DNA of 36,123 bases from an uncultured Pelagibacteraceae bacterium (GTDB taxonomy: Bacteria > Pseudomonadota > Alphaproteobacteria > Pelagibacterales > Pelagibacteraceae): assembly GCA_902582475.1 (NCBI GenBank), contig CACHSH010000004.1, forward strand, positions 1 to 36,123, in the 5' to 3' direction. Below the pieces are notes generated by a model, which saw only the letters and a program-made list of their open reading frames with translations, was not told the origin of the DNA and ran no database searches. Every line of letters starts with the position of its first letter. Position 1 is the first letter of the stretch. Made by a program: the position numbers and the translations under genes. Shown in pieces: positions 6,858 to 14,980 of this stretch.

Positions 6858-7889
6858 TTACTTAAAGGCTTTAATTTTATCAGAATTTTGTTCGACTGTC
6901 TCTTTTACTGTTTCGGGATCTTTAATGTTATTAAGAGTATTCATTATAGATCTGGCATCTCTTCCAAAACTATCGGTTGAAGTCATGGCCTGCTCTAATT
7001 TTTTTCTCAAATCAATAATCCCATCAAAATGCTTTTCAAATCTTCTAGATATAAGTTTTAGATCACTATAAATCTGAGTTGCGTGTTTCTGAACTTTAAG
7101 TGTTTGAAATCCTAAATGATAAGACTGCAAGAGTGCTGATAAAGTGTTGGGTCCTGCAATAGTAATTTTATATTTTGTTCTAAGTTCCTCTAGTAAAAGT
7201 TCTTTTGTCTTTGGATCACGGTAGCTTGAAAGTTCTGCAAACAATCCTTCTGTAGGTGCATACACAATTGCAAAGTCTGTTGTTTTAGGTGGAGCAATAT
7301 ATTTTGAACTCACAGCTTTAGCCTTATTTCTAAAAGCGGAGGCCAGATCTTTTCTAGCTTGAGCTAAGGCTTCTTTATCTTTGGCTTGGTAAGCATTATC
7401 TATCTCTTTAAATTTTTCAATTGGCCAATGACTGTCAACAGGAACAAGAACGTCTTGAAGTTTAATTGCAAATTCAACTGTGTCACCAGTTTCATCAGGC
7501 TTCATTTTTACGTTTTCAATAAATTGGGTTGCAGGTAATAAATCTTTTAAAAGTGAGGCTAAAGAAAATTCTGCAAGAACACCATATTGTTTTACTCCAG
7601 CAAGAATTCGACTAAAATTATCTTGGCTTTTATTCAGGGATTCGACTTGTTTATTAAACACTCCCACTTTCTCATCTACCCTCGTTAAGGCACCTGACAT
7701 GTCTTTTGCTATATCCTTTGACATGCTTCCAAAAGACTGACTAAAAGTATCTTTAAAAGAATTGAATTCATTTTTAAAAGCTTGTGTCGGATCCTCAGTT
7801 TTTTGTTGTTTGTTACGAACTAAGAAGAATACCACTAGAATATTTAAGACTAGCAAAACAACTATAAGTGTAATTAGTATTGTATCCAT
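6858..7889 (-). CDS. rmuC: DNA recombination protein RmuC family
   Basis: RmuC proteins limit recombination at inverted repeats and resemble restriction-type nucleases. The 343-residue protein has an N-terminal membrane helix (residues 4-24), a coiled-coil stretch to about residue 100, then the RmuC nuclease-like domain. Diagnostic stretches include 'VPVDSHWPIEKF' (family: an Asp-Ser pair at the core), 'FAIVYAPTEGLFAEL' and the helical 'GFQTLKVQKHATQIYSDL' segment. The biochemical activity of the family is poorly defined. It is separated from sbcB by 13 bp, and a divergent promoter region separates it from the plus-strand gene at 7949. Confidence 0.88.
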   Translation of the reverse strand: MDTILITLIVVLLVLNILVVFFLVRNKQQKTEDPTQAFKNEFNSFKDTFSQSFGSMSKDIAKDMSGALTRVDEKVGVFNKQVESLNKSQDNFSRILAGVKQYGVLAEFSLASLLKDLLPATQFIENVKMKPDETGDTVEFAIKLQDVLVPVDSHWPIEKFKEIDNAYQAKDKEALAQARKDLASAFRNKAKAVSSKYIAPPKTTDFAIVYAPTEGLFAELSSYRDPKTKELLLEELRTKYKITIAGPNTLSALLQSYHLGFQTLKVQKHATQIYSDLKLISRRFEKHFDGIIDLRKKLEQAMTSTDSFGRDARSIMNTLNNIKDPETVKETVEQNSDKIKAFK

Positions 7890-7948
7890 TCGTTTATATA
7901 TACGGTGTATTTGCTAAATTACAAATTTTAATTTAAACAATGTAATTC
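7890..7948. promoter_or_regulatory. Divergent intergenic region between rmuC and DUF3047 gene
   Basis: This is a 59 bp spacer between head-to-head genes. It contains an alternating T/A stretch (TTTATATATACGGTGTATTT) that could supply -10 elements in both directions. No strong -35, operator or hairpin is visible. The promoter role is inferred from the divergent gene arrangement, not from a recognised consensus. Confidence 0.4.
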
Positions 7949-8566
7949 ATGAGATTTTTTGCATATTTTTTATCTGTTCTATTTATTTTTACAACTGTCA
8001 ATTCAAAAGAATTCCGAATCGATTTTAGTGACAAAGGTATGAAGCTTCTTAAAAAAAGAGGTTTTGGAAATAAAACTAATTATAGCAATGGTAAAGATGA
8101 AAAAGGTTGGTATTTAAAGGCTGAGGCTGACGGAACAGCAACGGGTCTTGGTATGGAAATTGATAAAGAACTTCTTAATGAAATGCCTTTTTTAAATATT
8201 ACTTTTAAGATTGAAAAAGATTTTACAAATATTGATCAAAAAACAAAGGATGGACACGATTGGGCTGCCAGAATTATGGTAGGTCATGGAAAAAAAATTG
8301 GTGCTAAATTAGTAAGCTTAGCTCACTCGTCGTTTTTGGAAGAGGGTTTTCTTCAACAAAGTCCTTGGACAAAAGGAAGCAGAGATTATGTAATATCAAA
8401 TGATAAGAGTGGTGAATGGCATACTCGAAAAGTAAATGTTAAGGAATTACTTGAAAAAACTCATGGAATTTCTTTTACTAACTTTATTGCTATTTTTTCA
8501 GACTCAAATAACTCAAAGCAAAAAATTATTGCATATTATAGGGATATCTATTTTAGTAGTGAGTAA
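7949..8566 (+). CDS. Exported DUF3047 family protein
   Basis: The 205-residue protein begins with a signal peptide (hydrophobic residues 4-18, cleavage near 'NSKE'), so it is probably periplasmic. The body matches the DUF3047 pattern: a 'GWYLKAEADGTATG' strand, 'DWAARIMV', a central 'WTKGSRDYVISND' strand, and a C-terminal 'FIAIFSDSNNSKQK' followed by 'YYRDIYF', which corresponds to the family's Asp-rich loop and final 'GDI' strand. No catalytic function is established. The stop overlaps the start of the downstream TauD-type gene (TAATG), which suggests coupled translation. Confidence 0.7.
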   Translation: MRFFAYFLSVLFIFTTVNSKEFRIDFSDKGMKLLKKRGFGNKTNYSNGKDEKGWYLKAEADGTATGLGMEIDKELLNEMPFLNITFKIEKDFTNIDQKTKDGHDWAARIMVGHGKKIGAKLVSLAHSSFLEEGFLQQSPWTKGSRDYVISNDKSGEWHTRKVNVKELLEKTHGISFTNFIAIFSDSNNSKQKIIAYYRDIYFSSE

Positions 8567-9363
8567 TGAATATAAAAGTAGAGCCGTTTAAAAACAATAT
8601 TGGTGCTTCAATTTCTTGTGATCTCAAATCTATAAAACCAAAAACAATTAACCAAATCAAAGAAGCTCTTAATAATTATGGTTTTGTTTGTTTCAGGGAC
8701 CAAAATTTAGAGCCAAGTGAGTATTTAAAATTTGCCCAAGAGCTAGGTAAAATTAAAGAATATCCAATGTTAAAAGATTTAGAAAACCATAAAGGTATTA
8801 CTGTTGTAGAAAGAAAAGAGAACGATAAAGGAAAATCTTACGGAGAAGGATGGCATACAGATAGTAGTTATTTGAGCAAAACTCCTAAATATACATGTCT
8901 TATGGGGAAAATAGTTAAGAAAGACCAAGGTCAAACTCTTTTTGCTTCCCAGTTAGCATCCTACGAAGCATTAGATCAAAAAACTAAAGATAAAATTGAA
9001 AATCTTGTAGGTGTTTTTAGTTCAGCAGGACCAATATCAGTTACTAGACTTGAGCGAGAAGCTGAGAGAGGAACAGGAAAGTCAAAAGATTTTTTAGCTG
9101 AACACTCAATTGTAAAAAAAGTTGGTAGTAAAAAAGCACTTTATTTAAGTCCTGGTCATACAATTGCCATAAAAAATCTCAGTGAAGAGGAGTCTAAAAA
9201 TCTCCTTAAGTTTTTATTCAACCATCAAACGAAAAAAGAGTTTCAAACTAGCTTTTTCTGGGAAAAAAACACAATTGTTATTTGGGATAATCACTCAGTC
9301 ATACATTCAGCCACACCTTTTCAAGGCAGAAGAATGATGCACAGAATTATTCTGGACGCATAA
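8566..9363 (+). CDS. TauD/TfdA-family 2-oxoglutarate-dependent dioxygenase
   Basis: The protein is a cytoplasmic Fe(II)/2-oxoglutarate oxygenase of 265 residues, close to TauD (about 280). The metal triad is visible: His97 and Asp99 in 'GWHTDSSY' and His247 in 'SVIHSATP'. The 2-oxoglutarate-binding Arg is in 'GRRMMHRI' (256 or 260). Family members hydroxylate taurine, other sulfonates, chlorophenoxyacetates or small carboxylates. Nothing here fixes the substrate: no ABC transporter or sulfite-handling genes flank it. It is translationally coupled to the DUF3047 gene. Confidence 0.88.
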   Translation: MNIKVEPFKNNIGASISCDLKSIKPKTINQIKEALNNYGFVCFRDQNLEPSEYLKFAQELGKIKEYPMLKDLENHKGITVVERKENDKGKSYGEGWHTDSSYLSKTPKYTCLMGKIVKKDQGQTLFASQLASYEALDQKTKDKIENLVGVFSSAGPISVTRLEREAERGTGKSKDFLAEHSIVKKVGSKKALYLSPGHTIAIKNLSEEESKNLLKFLFNHQTKKEFQTSFFWEKNTIVIWDNHSVIHSATPFQGRRMMHRIILDA

Positions 9364-9416
9364 AAAAAACAAAATTCAGCCCCTCTTGAAACAAAAAGTT
9401 TAATTATTTTCATTTT

Positions 9417-9629
9417 ATGAAAAATATAATTATCATTTTAACGTGTGCATTATTCCTTGCAAACTGTAGTAACCGTTATGTTCTTGGTACTAAATGTACT
9501 AGTCCAGATAAATCAACTGGTGCCTATGAAAAATCATTCATTTGGTCTGTTGACAGAACTATGAGTGATGATGCCTTTGGAAAAAGAATTTCTAAACAAA
9601 ACTGTCCTAAGATAGCTAAAAAATCTTAA
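9417..9629 (+). CDS. Small lipoprotein of unknown function
   Basis: A 70-residue protein with a lipoprotein signal peptide: hydrophobic 'IIIILTCALFLANC' with lipobox Leu-Ala-Asn-Cys (Cys17). The mature part, about 53 residues, is polar and contains two further Cys residues (27 and 63). No family is recognised. It lies in the plus-strand run between the dioxygenase and the hydrolase genes. The lipobox, together with a position in the same orientation as its neighbours, supports a real gene over the antisense frame that overlaps it. Confidence 0.65.
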   Translation: MKNIIIILTCALFLANCSNRYVLGTKCTSPDKSTGAYEKSFIWSVDRTMSDDAFGKRISKQNCPKIAKKS

Positions 9630-9651
9630 TTTTAGGAACACTTTAGAAAAT

Positions 9652-9753
9652 ATGATAACCATTGGTCTTGTACTGCTTGGTATTGCCGCACTATTGGTGT
9701 CTTTTTTAATCGTGAACTTTGATTCTAAAAACGATAAAAAAGACACCGAATGA
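9652..9753 (+). CDS. Single-helix membrane peptide (33 residues)
   Basis: A short frame reads MITIGLVLLGIAALLVSFLI, then a polar tail rich in Asp and Lys, ending in TGA at 9751-9753. It encodes one strongly hydrophobic helix with a charged cytoplasmic-type tail. Its stop overlaps the ATG of the next gene in the ATGA pattern, as in other coupled pairs here, which argues that it is translated. The distance to the lipoprotein gene upstream is 22 bp. Function is unknown; it might assist the neighbouring exported hydrolase. Confidence 0.5.
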   Translation: MITIGLVLLGIAALLVSFLIVNFDSKNDKKDTE

Positions 9754-10832
9754 TAAAATATTTCCTATTTATACTTTTCATTTTTTCTTTTAATAGTTTA
9801 AGTGCGATGGACAAAAAACCATATCATCATATTTATAAGGACGGAAAATTATATGCTTTTAGAAATCTTGAAGGTGGCCCTAAAAGAGATCCAAATTTTA
9901 AATGGGATTGGAAAGTTTTTAGAGAGGAAAAAAAGAAACTTAAGATCGATTATCCACCTGAACATGTAATAGATAAAAAAATAGTTTTAAAAAATCTTGA
10001 AAAACATAAATCTGATTCATATGTGATGTGGCTTGACCACGCGAGCTTTATAATTAAGCTTGGGGACACTACAATTATTACTGATCCTGTTTTTGAAAAA
10101 AATTATGGACCTATGATATTTGGTCCCAAAAAATTTATAGATTCTCCGTTAACCCTTAAAGAAATTCCTAAAATAAATTTATTTTTACTAACTCATAATC
10201 ATTATGATCACATGAGTATTCGTACTATAAAAAACTTTCCTTACAAGAATGCTAAAGTCCTTGCACCTCTTAAACTTGGAAAATATTTTACAAGGAATGG
10301 GTATAAAAAAGATACTGTTAAAGAAATGGATTGGTTTGATAAAATCAAAATTAATGACGAGATCACAGTGACGATGCTTCCAAGCCAACATTGGTCCAAA
10401 AGATGGGTTTGGGGAGATGGAAATACAAATAGAAGTCTTTGGGGAAGTTTTTTAATTGAATATAAAGATAAAAAAATCTTTTTTGCCTGCGATACTGGTC
10501 CCGCTCCTTTTTATAAAGAATTAGGAAAAAAATTTGGTCCTATCGATTTGGGTTTTGGAAATTTAGGGGCCTATAATTTTTATCCAATTGTTCCCGTCAA
10601 AGACAAATCTACTGCCCATGCGAACCCTGAAGAGCTTTTGTCATTAATGAAAGATTTAAAAGTGAAAAAGGTTATAGGAATGCATTGGGGAACTGCAATA
10701 TTAAGTTTGGAACCCATTTGGGAACCTCCAGTAAGATTTAAGGCAAATGCTGAAAAGGTTGGTTACAAAAAAGAAGATGCAATTATATTCAAAATTGGTG
10801 AGATCAAAAAGTTAGAAGATCTTATTAACTAG
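9750..10832 (+). CDS. Exported metallo-beta-lactamase-fold hydrolase (NAPE-PLD/RomA-like)
   Basis: The 360-residue protein has a signal peptide (hydrophobic residues 4-18, then 'SAMDKK') and a metallo-beta-lactamase domain. The dinuclear metal motif is 'THNHYDH' (His149, His151, Asp153, His154), followed by 'PSQHWSKR', 'ACDTG' and 'MHWGT'. The opening 'WLDHASFIIKLG', the 'ITDPVF' strand and the tail 'EPPVRFKAN' are typical of the N-acyl-phosphatidylethanolamine phospholipase D/RomA group. Those family members hydrolyse phosphodiester or related bonds; the substrate here is unknown. Export to the periplasm is inferred from the signal peptide. It converges with the basic coiled-coil gene, overlapping by 8 bp. 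Confidence 0.88.
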   Translation: MIKYFLFILFIFSFNSLSAMDKKPYHHIYKDGKLYAFRNLEGGPKRDPNFKWDWKVFREEKKKLKIDYPPEHVIDKKIVLKNLEKHKSDSYVMWLDHASFIIKLGDTTIITDPVFEKNYGPMIFGPKKFIDSPLTLKEIPKINLFLLTHNHYDHMSIRTIKNFPYKNAKVLAPLKLGKYFTRNGYKKDTVKEMDWFDKIKINDEITVTMLPSQHWSKRWVWGDGNTNRSLWGSFLIEYKDKKIFFACDTGPAPFYKELGKKFGPIDLGFGNLGAYNFYPIVPVKDKSTAHANPEELLSLMKDLKVKKVIGMHWGTAILSLEPIWEPPVRFKANAEKVGYKKEDAIIFKIGEIKKLEDLIN

Positions 10833-11907
10833 CTTTTTTTAAACTCTCCCTCATTCTCTCAAGATACAAAATAAGACTATCGGTCAAGTCATCACCAAAT
10901 TTAAATATAGCATTTCGATTATATTCTCGTGTTTCTTGTTTGATTTTATCTTCTACAATAATTTCCTTCTGGGCATCTTGGTCTTTTACGTAAATTAAAA
11001 TCAGAAAATTTTCGTTTTGTTCCTGATCTTCACGAATTATAATTTCGGATTGTTCGTAAACTAAATTTATTACTCTTAATAAATCTGCATTTTTTGGTAA
11101 ATATCTTTTATTAATTTGATAGACTAAAGAAATCGCACTTCGAGTGAAACTTTCAAGACTTGTTTCTATTAATTCTCTTCTTTCAAGGTACTCTTTTTCT
11201 TTCTGTCTTATTTCATCAATACTTGCTTTATCTGATAATGTTACACCAAGCTCTTCGACCCTTTTTCTCAACCTCTCATTTCTAAGTGCTTTATACTTTT
11301 CTCTTACCTCATCAATTCTTTTTTGAAATGAATTAAAATCCTCTTTTTCTATATTTAGACTATATTTCTCAATTGATTTAATTTCTTCTAGTTCTCTATC
11401 TCTAAAACGTTCTAGAGTTTTTTCTAATTTGACTTCTTCTAAAAACTTTATCTGTTTTTCTTTTTCTTTTTCTCTAATTGCTTTTTGCTCCTGTCTCAAA
11501 AAATTTTTTAATTCTTTTGCTCTACTTTTTGCAAGAACTTGCTCTTCTTTAATTTCTCTTTTTAAAATTTCTTTTCTTAAAGAAGATTGTCTTTTTCTTT
11601 CTTTATCTTGCTCATTAAAATTTGAAATCTCTGCCCTATGTCTATTTTTCTTGAAATCTTTGATTTTTTTTACAATTGGTGTTGTAATTTTTTTATATAT
11701 TTTTTTAAAATTGAATATTATTTTTGGTTTAAAAAAACTTAAAAAACTCAATAATTTTAGATTATTAGTTAATTTTCTCTTATTTTTTTTATACTTGGTC
11801 TTTCTTCTTTTGCTGGGGCGTCTTTTTCCCAATAGTTTAATTCTAACTTTTCTAATTTTTTGTCTAGATTTTTTTCTTAATTTTTTTTTCTTTTTCTTTT
11901 TTTTCAT
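10825..11907 (-). CDS. Highly basic coiled-coil protein, unknown function
   Basis: This 360-residue protein is not recognised. Residues 1-95 are extraordinarily Lys/Arg rich, beginning with Met followed by eight lysines, and resemble a histone-tail-like or RNA/DNA-binding extension. Residues 95-245 are charged Glu/Lys/Arg coiled coil. Residues 245-360 look like a compact domain with 'SFTRSAISLVYQINKRYLP' and 'ENFLILIYVKDQDAQ', ending in an amphipathic helix. There is no signal peptide. It follows cfa by 24 bp and is probably in the same operon. A hydrophobic antisense frame overlaps it but is much shorter and looks like the mirror image of the Lys-rich codons. Confidence 0.65.
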   Translation of the reverse strand: MKKKKKKKKLRKKSRQKIRKVRIKLLGKRRPSKRRKTKYKKNKRKLTNNLKLLSFLSFFKPKIIFNFKKIYKKITTPIVKKIKDFKKNRHRAEISNFNEQDKERKRQSSLRKEILKREIKEEQVLAKSRAKELKNFLRQEQKAIREKEKEKQIKFLEEVKLEKTLERFRDRELEEIKSIEKYSLNIEKEDFNSFQKRIDEVREKYKALRNERLRKRVEELGVTLSDKASIDEIRQKEKEYLERRELIETSLESFTRSAISLVYQINKRYLPKNADLLRVINLVYEQSEIIIREDQEQNENFLILIYVKDQDAQKEIIVEDKIKQETREYNRNAIFKFGDDLTDSLILYLERMRESLKKAS

Positions 11908-11931
11908 GCCTATTTTACTAATAACAGTAAC

Positions 11932-13122
11932 TTAGGAATAAATATAGTCTCTCGTAGAGGGAGCTGTGTTAAGTTTCTTGGTAAGTTGAAGCTGATATAC
12001 AACCTGATCTCCATGCCTAAAAGCCATTTCGCAAGAAGTTAGATAAAATTCGAACATTCTAAAAAACCTATCATCAAACATTTTTAAGACTTTATCTTTA
12101 TTTTTAACAAATCTATTTTTCCAATTTTTAAGCGTCTGAGCATAATGCATTCTTAGGACCTCAGCGTCTGATAAGATTAAACCAGATTTTTCAATTGGGG
12201 TAGCGACCTCGCTTAAACTTGGAGTATATCCACCAGGAAAAATATATTTAGTTATCCAAGGTTGAGGATTTCTCGGTGAATTCACTGAACCAATAGTGTG
12301 TAACAATGCTATACCGTCATCTTTCAATGTTTCAAATATCTTATTGAAGTAAGTTTTGTAAAATTTTCTACCCACATGTTCAAACATTCCAACTGATACA
12401 ATTCTGTCATATTTTTCTTTAATCTCTCTATAATCCATTAATTTAAATTGAACTTGATTTCCAAGATTGAGTTCTTTTGCTTTTTCCGAACTATAATTAA
12501 ACTGATTTTTAGACAAAGTTACACCTGTAACCTGACACTTGGCTTGTTTGGCTATTTCCATTGATAGATGACCCCAGCCACTTCCAATATCTAAAACTCT
12601 AGAATTCTCTTTGATATTAAGTTTTTTAATGATGTGGTTAATCTTATTTTGTTGAGCATCTTCAAGAGAATTATTGTCATTTTTAAAATATGCGCAAGAA
12701 TATTGCTTTAAGGGATCTAAAAAAAGAAAATAAAGTTCATCTGAAATATCATAATGATGAGCAACATTCATTTTAGATTTTTTAATAAAATTAAAATTGG
12801 TTAAATAACGATAAGATCCTCGTATTGAATTAATAAATTCACTAATTGAATTAGTTTTATCACGACCAACATTTTTTAAAGCGAGTTCTAAAAAGCTACT
12901 GATGTCACCACTTTTAAAAGAAATTTTTCCTTCGGTGTATGCTTCTCCTAGATAAAGATCAGGATAAAAAAGTAATTTATAGTGTAATTTTTTATCATGT
13001 ATTTTCATTTTTATTGGCGGATTACTTTGAGGGTTGCCTACAACATGTTCTTTACCATTTGCATCTTCCAATAAAAAACCTCCCTTTTTGAATAATTTAT
13101 TTAAAAATTTAATTAATAACAT
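11932..13122 (-). CDS. cfa: Cyclopropane-fatty-acyl-phospholipid synthase
   Basis: This SAM-dependent enzyme (396 residues) adds a methylene bridge to unsaturated acyl chains of membrane phospholipids. The N-terminal lipid-binding domain is followed by the diagnostic 'HHYDISDELYFLFLDP', 'YSCAYF', the SAM-binding 'VLDIGSGWGHLSMEIA', 'GVTLSKNQ', 'SVGMFEHVG' and 'YIFPGGYTP'. All match the Cfa family in order. It is the middle gene of a minus-strand trio, 3 bp after the DapA-like lyase gene and 24 bp before the basic coiled-coil gene. Confidence 0.93.
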   Translation of the reverse strand: MLLIKFLNKLFKKGGFLLEDANGKEHVVGNPQSNPPIKMKIHDKKLHYKLLFYPDLYLGEAYTEGKISFKSGDISSFLELALKNVGRDKTNSISEFINSIRGSYRYLTNFNFIKKSKMNVAHHYDISDELYFLFLDPLKQYSCAYFKNDNNSLEDAQQNKINHIIKKLNIKENSRVLDIGSGWGHLSMEIAKQAKCQVTGVTLSKNQFNYSSEKAKELNLGNQVQFKLMDYREIKEKYDRIVSVGMFEHVGRKFYKTYFNKIFETLKDDGIALLHTIGSVNSPRNPQPWITKYIFPGGYTPSLSEVATPIEKSGLILSDAEVLRMHYAQTLKNWKNRFVKNKDKVLKMFDDRFFRMFEFYLTSCEMAFRHGDQVVYQLQLTKKLNTAPSTRDYIYS

Positions 13123-13125
13123 AAT

Positions 13126-14016
13126 TCAGGCTGCAATATTTTTTTTATTTATAAAATTAAGATCCTTTAATTTTTTAAGCATTTCTATTTTTTTTTCTTC
13201 ACTTAAAATCTCTAAAGGTGGAAGCATATTTTTATAGACTTCATTTTCTAAACTTTTTAAAGTATGCATAGCAGAAACTAAATTTCCAGTTTCATCAAAA
13301 ACTGTTCTAAGTGCTATTAATTTATCATTATGGTTAGAATTACCATTTTTTTGAAAATCATCGTATACCTTTTTAGCTATCGAGCCTGTCACATTGGTTG
13401 TTGCTGAAATACAACCTGCTACACCTAACTTAAGTCCATTTAATAATTTTTTTTCACTACCAACAAACATTGAAAAATTTTTCAGTTTAATTTTATCCCA
13501 CAAGTTACCTGTACTATCTTTCATTCCAACAATATTATTTGGAAAATCTTTTACTAATTTTTTTGTAACCTCATGTGTAAAAACATAACCACTTAATTTA
13601 GAAAAATTGTAAAGTATAATTTTACTTTCTGGAACAGAATTAATTATATTTTTATAAAAGTTATAAACACCATTATCTTCATTTTTGTAGTAGGCAACAT
13701 TCATAATTAAAAAATTTTTAAATCCTTTTTTCACAGAATGCTGCATGATATTTATTGTGTCATTTAAGCTATTAGAAGAAGTTCCGATTAAAATTTTTTC
13801 TTTAAAGTTTTCATTTGAGAGAGCGTTAATAAACTCCTTTTTTTCTGCAACTGAAATTAACTGCCCACAACCTGTGCTTCCAAAAAAAGCTGAACCAACT
13901 CCTTTTTGATCGAGGTTTTTTTTAGCGTGATTTATAGTTTCTTTTATATCCAAGCTGAAATCAGCTTTAATTACTGATATCGCAGCAGCAAATACACCGT
14001 TTAAAATTTTCGACAT
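13126..14016 (-). CDS. DapA/N-acetylneuraminate lyase superfamily aldolase
   Basis: A class I aldolase-type TIM barrel of 296 residues. The Schiff-base Lys lies in 'GMKDSTG' and the catalytic Tyr in 'ILYNFSKLSG'. The substrate loop usually reading GTTGE is 'GSTGCG'. The position of the DapA-specific Arg138 (as in YNVPGRTG) appears to be Leu, so this is unlikely to be dihydrodipicolinate synthase. Other superfamily members cleave or form 2-oxo acids such as sialic acid or 4-hydroxy-2-oxoglutarate. The neighbours (cfa, basic protein) do not identify the substrate. Confidence 0.82.
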   Translation of the reverse strand: MSKILNGVFAAAISVIKADFSLDIKETINHAKKNLDQKGVGSAFFGSTGCGQLISVAEKKEFINALSNENFKEKILIGTSSNSLNDTINIMQHSVKKGFKNFLIMNVAYYKNEDNGVYNFYKNIINSVPESKIILYNFSKLSGYVFTHEVTKKLVKDFPNNIVGMKDSTGNLWDKIKLKNFSMFVGSEKKLLNGLKLGVAGCISATTNVTGSIAKKVYDDFQKNGNSNHNDKLIALRTVFDETGNLVSAMHTLKSLENEVYKNMLPPLEILSEEKKIEMLKKLKDLNFINKKNIAA

Positions 14017-14062
14017 TTTTTTACCTAAATTTGTATATAAACGTACTATAAATTAAAAAAGA

Positions 14063-14980
14063 ATGAAAATTCTTATTATTCAACAAAGATACGGTATTGG
14101 GGACCTTGTTATATTCTTGCCCTATATTCACGCAATCTCAGAAAAATTTAAAGTGAAAATAAGTCTTTTAGCAAAAGAAAGTTCGAAGGCACACGACCTA
14201 CTCTCTCAAGATGAACACATAAACGAAATAATTACGCTTGATAAAGAAAAAGACGGTTTAGGCGGTTTTTTCAAATTAGCAAATGAAATAAAAAAAAGAA
14301 AATTTGATAAAGTTTTTATTTTTAATAGTTCATTGAGATATAGCCTAATTACAAGATACGCAGGTATAAGGTCTATTTATCAATATCCATTATTCAGATC
14401 TAAAGATAATTTAGTAGTTAGCGCCAAAATTTTTACCGAGGATATAATTAATAAAATTGTATCTACTGAACCTTTTTTACAAATAAAGAGCATAGATAAC
14501 TTTGATAAAAATTTTAAACATGTTTGCCTTGGTATCTCAGCTTCTGGGCCGACTAAAAGATGGGATGTTGAAAATTACATAAAACTTGCTCAAGAATTGA
14601 TAAAAAATAATAAATGCAAATTCTACTTAGCTGCAGGTGCAGAAGATACAGATCTTATAAAAAAATTCAAAAATTCAGATGTTGGTAAATATTGTGTGTC
14701 TTTTGAAAAGCTAAGTATTAAACAAACTTTACCAATAATTAAAAATTGTGATTTAGCAATCTCAAATGATACTGGTTTTGCTCATATTGCTTGTGCCTTG
14801 GGTATCAAAACATTAACATTATTTATGGATAGTCCAGTTATGACATACGGAAAATATTCTAAGAAAATGAGCGTAATTGAACCAAAGGGTGAAAAAGACA
14901 GTACTGTTCACAATACTTTAGGTAAAAATAAAATTTCTTTCAGCGAAGTATTAGATAAAGCTAATAAATTATTAAATTAA
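14063..14980 (+). CDS. Glycosyltransferase family 9 (heptosyltransferase-like)
   Basis: The 305-residue protein has the two-Rossmann architecture of lipopolysaccharide heptosyltransferases: N-terminal 'RYGIGDLVIFLPY' (family: GIGDV...P), central 'GISASGPTKRWDVENYIKL' and the C-terminal sugar-nucleotide motif 'SNDTGFAHIACALG'. It probably transfers a sugar onto a cell-surface lipid or glycan on the cytoplasmic face. The donor and acceptor cannot be read from the sequence, and no other LPS genes flank it. It converges with the J-domain gene, sharing four bases at the stop codons. Confidence 0.85.
   Translation: MKILIIQQRYGIGDLVIFLPYIHAISEKFKVKISLLAKESSKAHDLLSQDEHINEIITLDKEKDGLGGFFKLANEIKKRKFDKVFIFNSSLRYSLITRYAGIRSIYQYPLFRSKDNLVVSAKIFTEDIINKIVSTEPFLQIKSIDNFDKNFKHVCLGISASGPTKRWDVENYIKLAQELIKNNKCKFYLAAGAEDTDLIKKFKNSDVGKYCVSFEKLSIKQTLPIIKNCDLAISNDTGFAHIACALGIKTLTLFMDSPVMTYGKYSKKMSVIEPKGEKDSTVHNTLGKNKISFSEVLDKANKLLN

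Noticed and set aside
9534-9746. Minus-strand 70-residue frame near the small lipoprotein
   Set aside because: It is antisense to the lipoprotein and the mini-membrane gene, has no recognisable motif, and is opposed to the local transcription direction.
11429-11935. Plus-strand hydrophobic frame of 168 residues that could be a membrane protein
   Set aside because: It lies antisense within the basic coiled-coil gene. Its Phe/Leu/Ser-rich content is the reverse-strand image of Lys/Glu/Arg codons, and no transporter motif is present.
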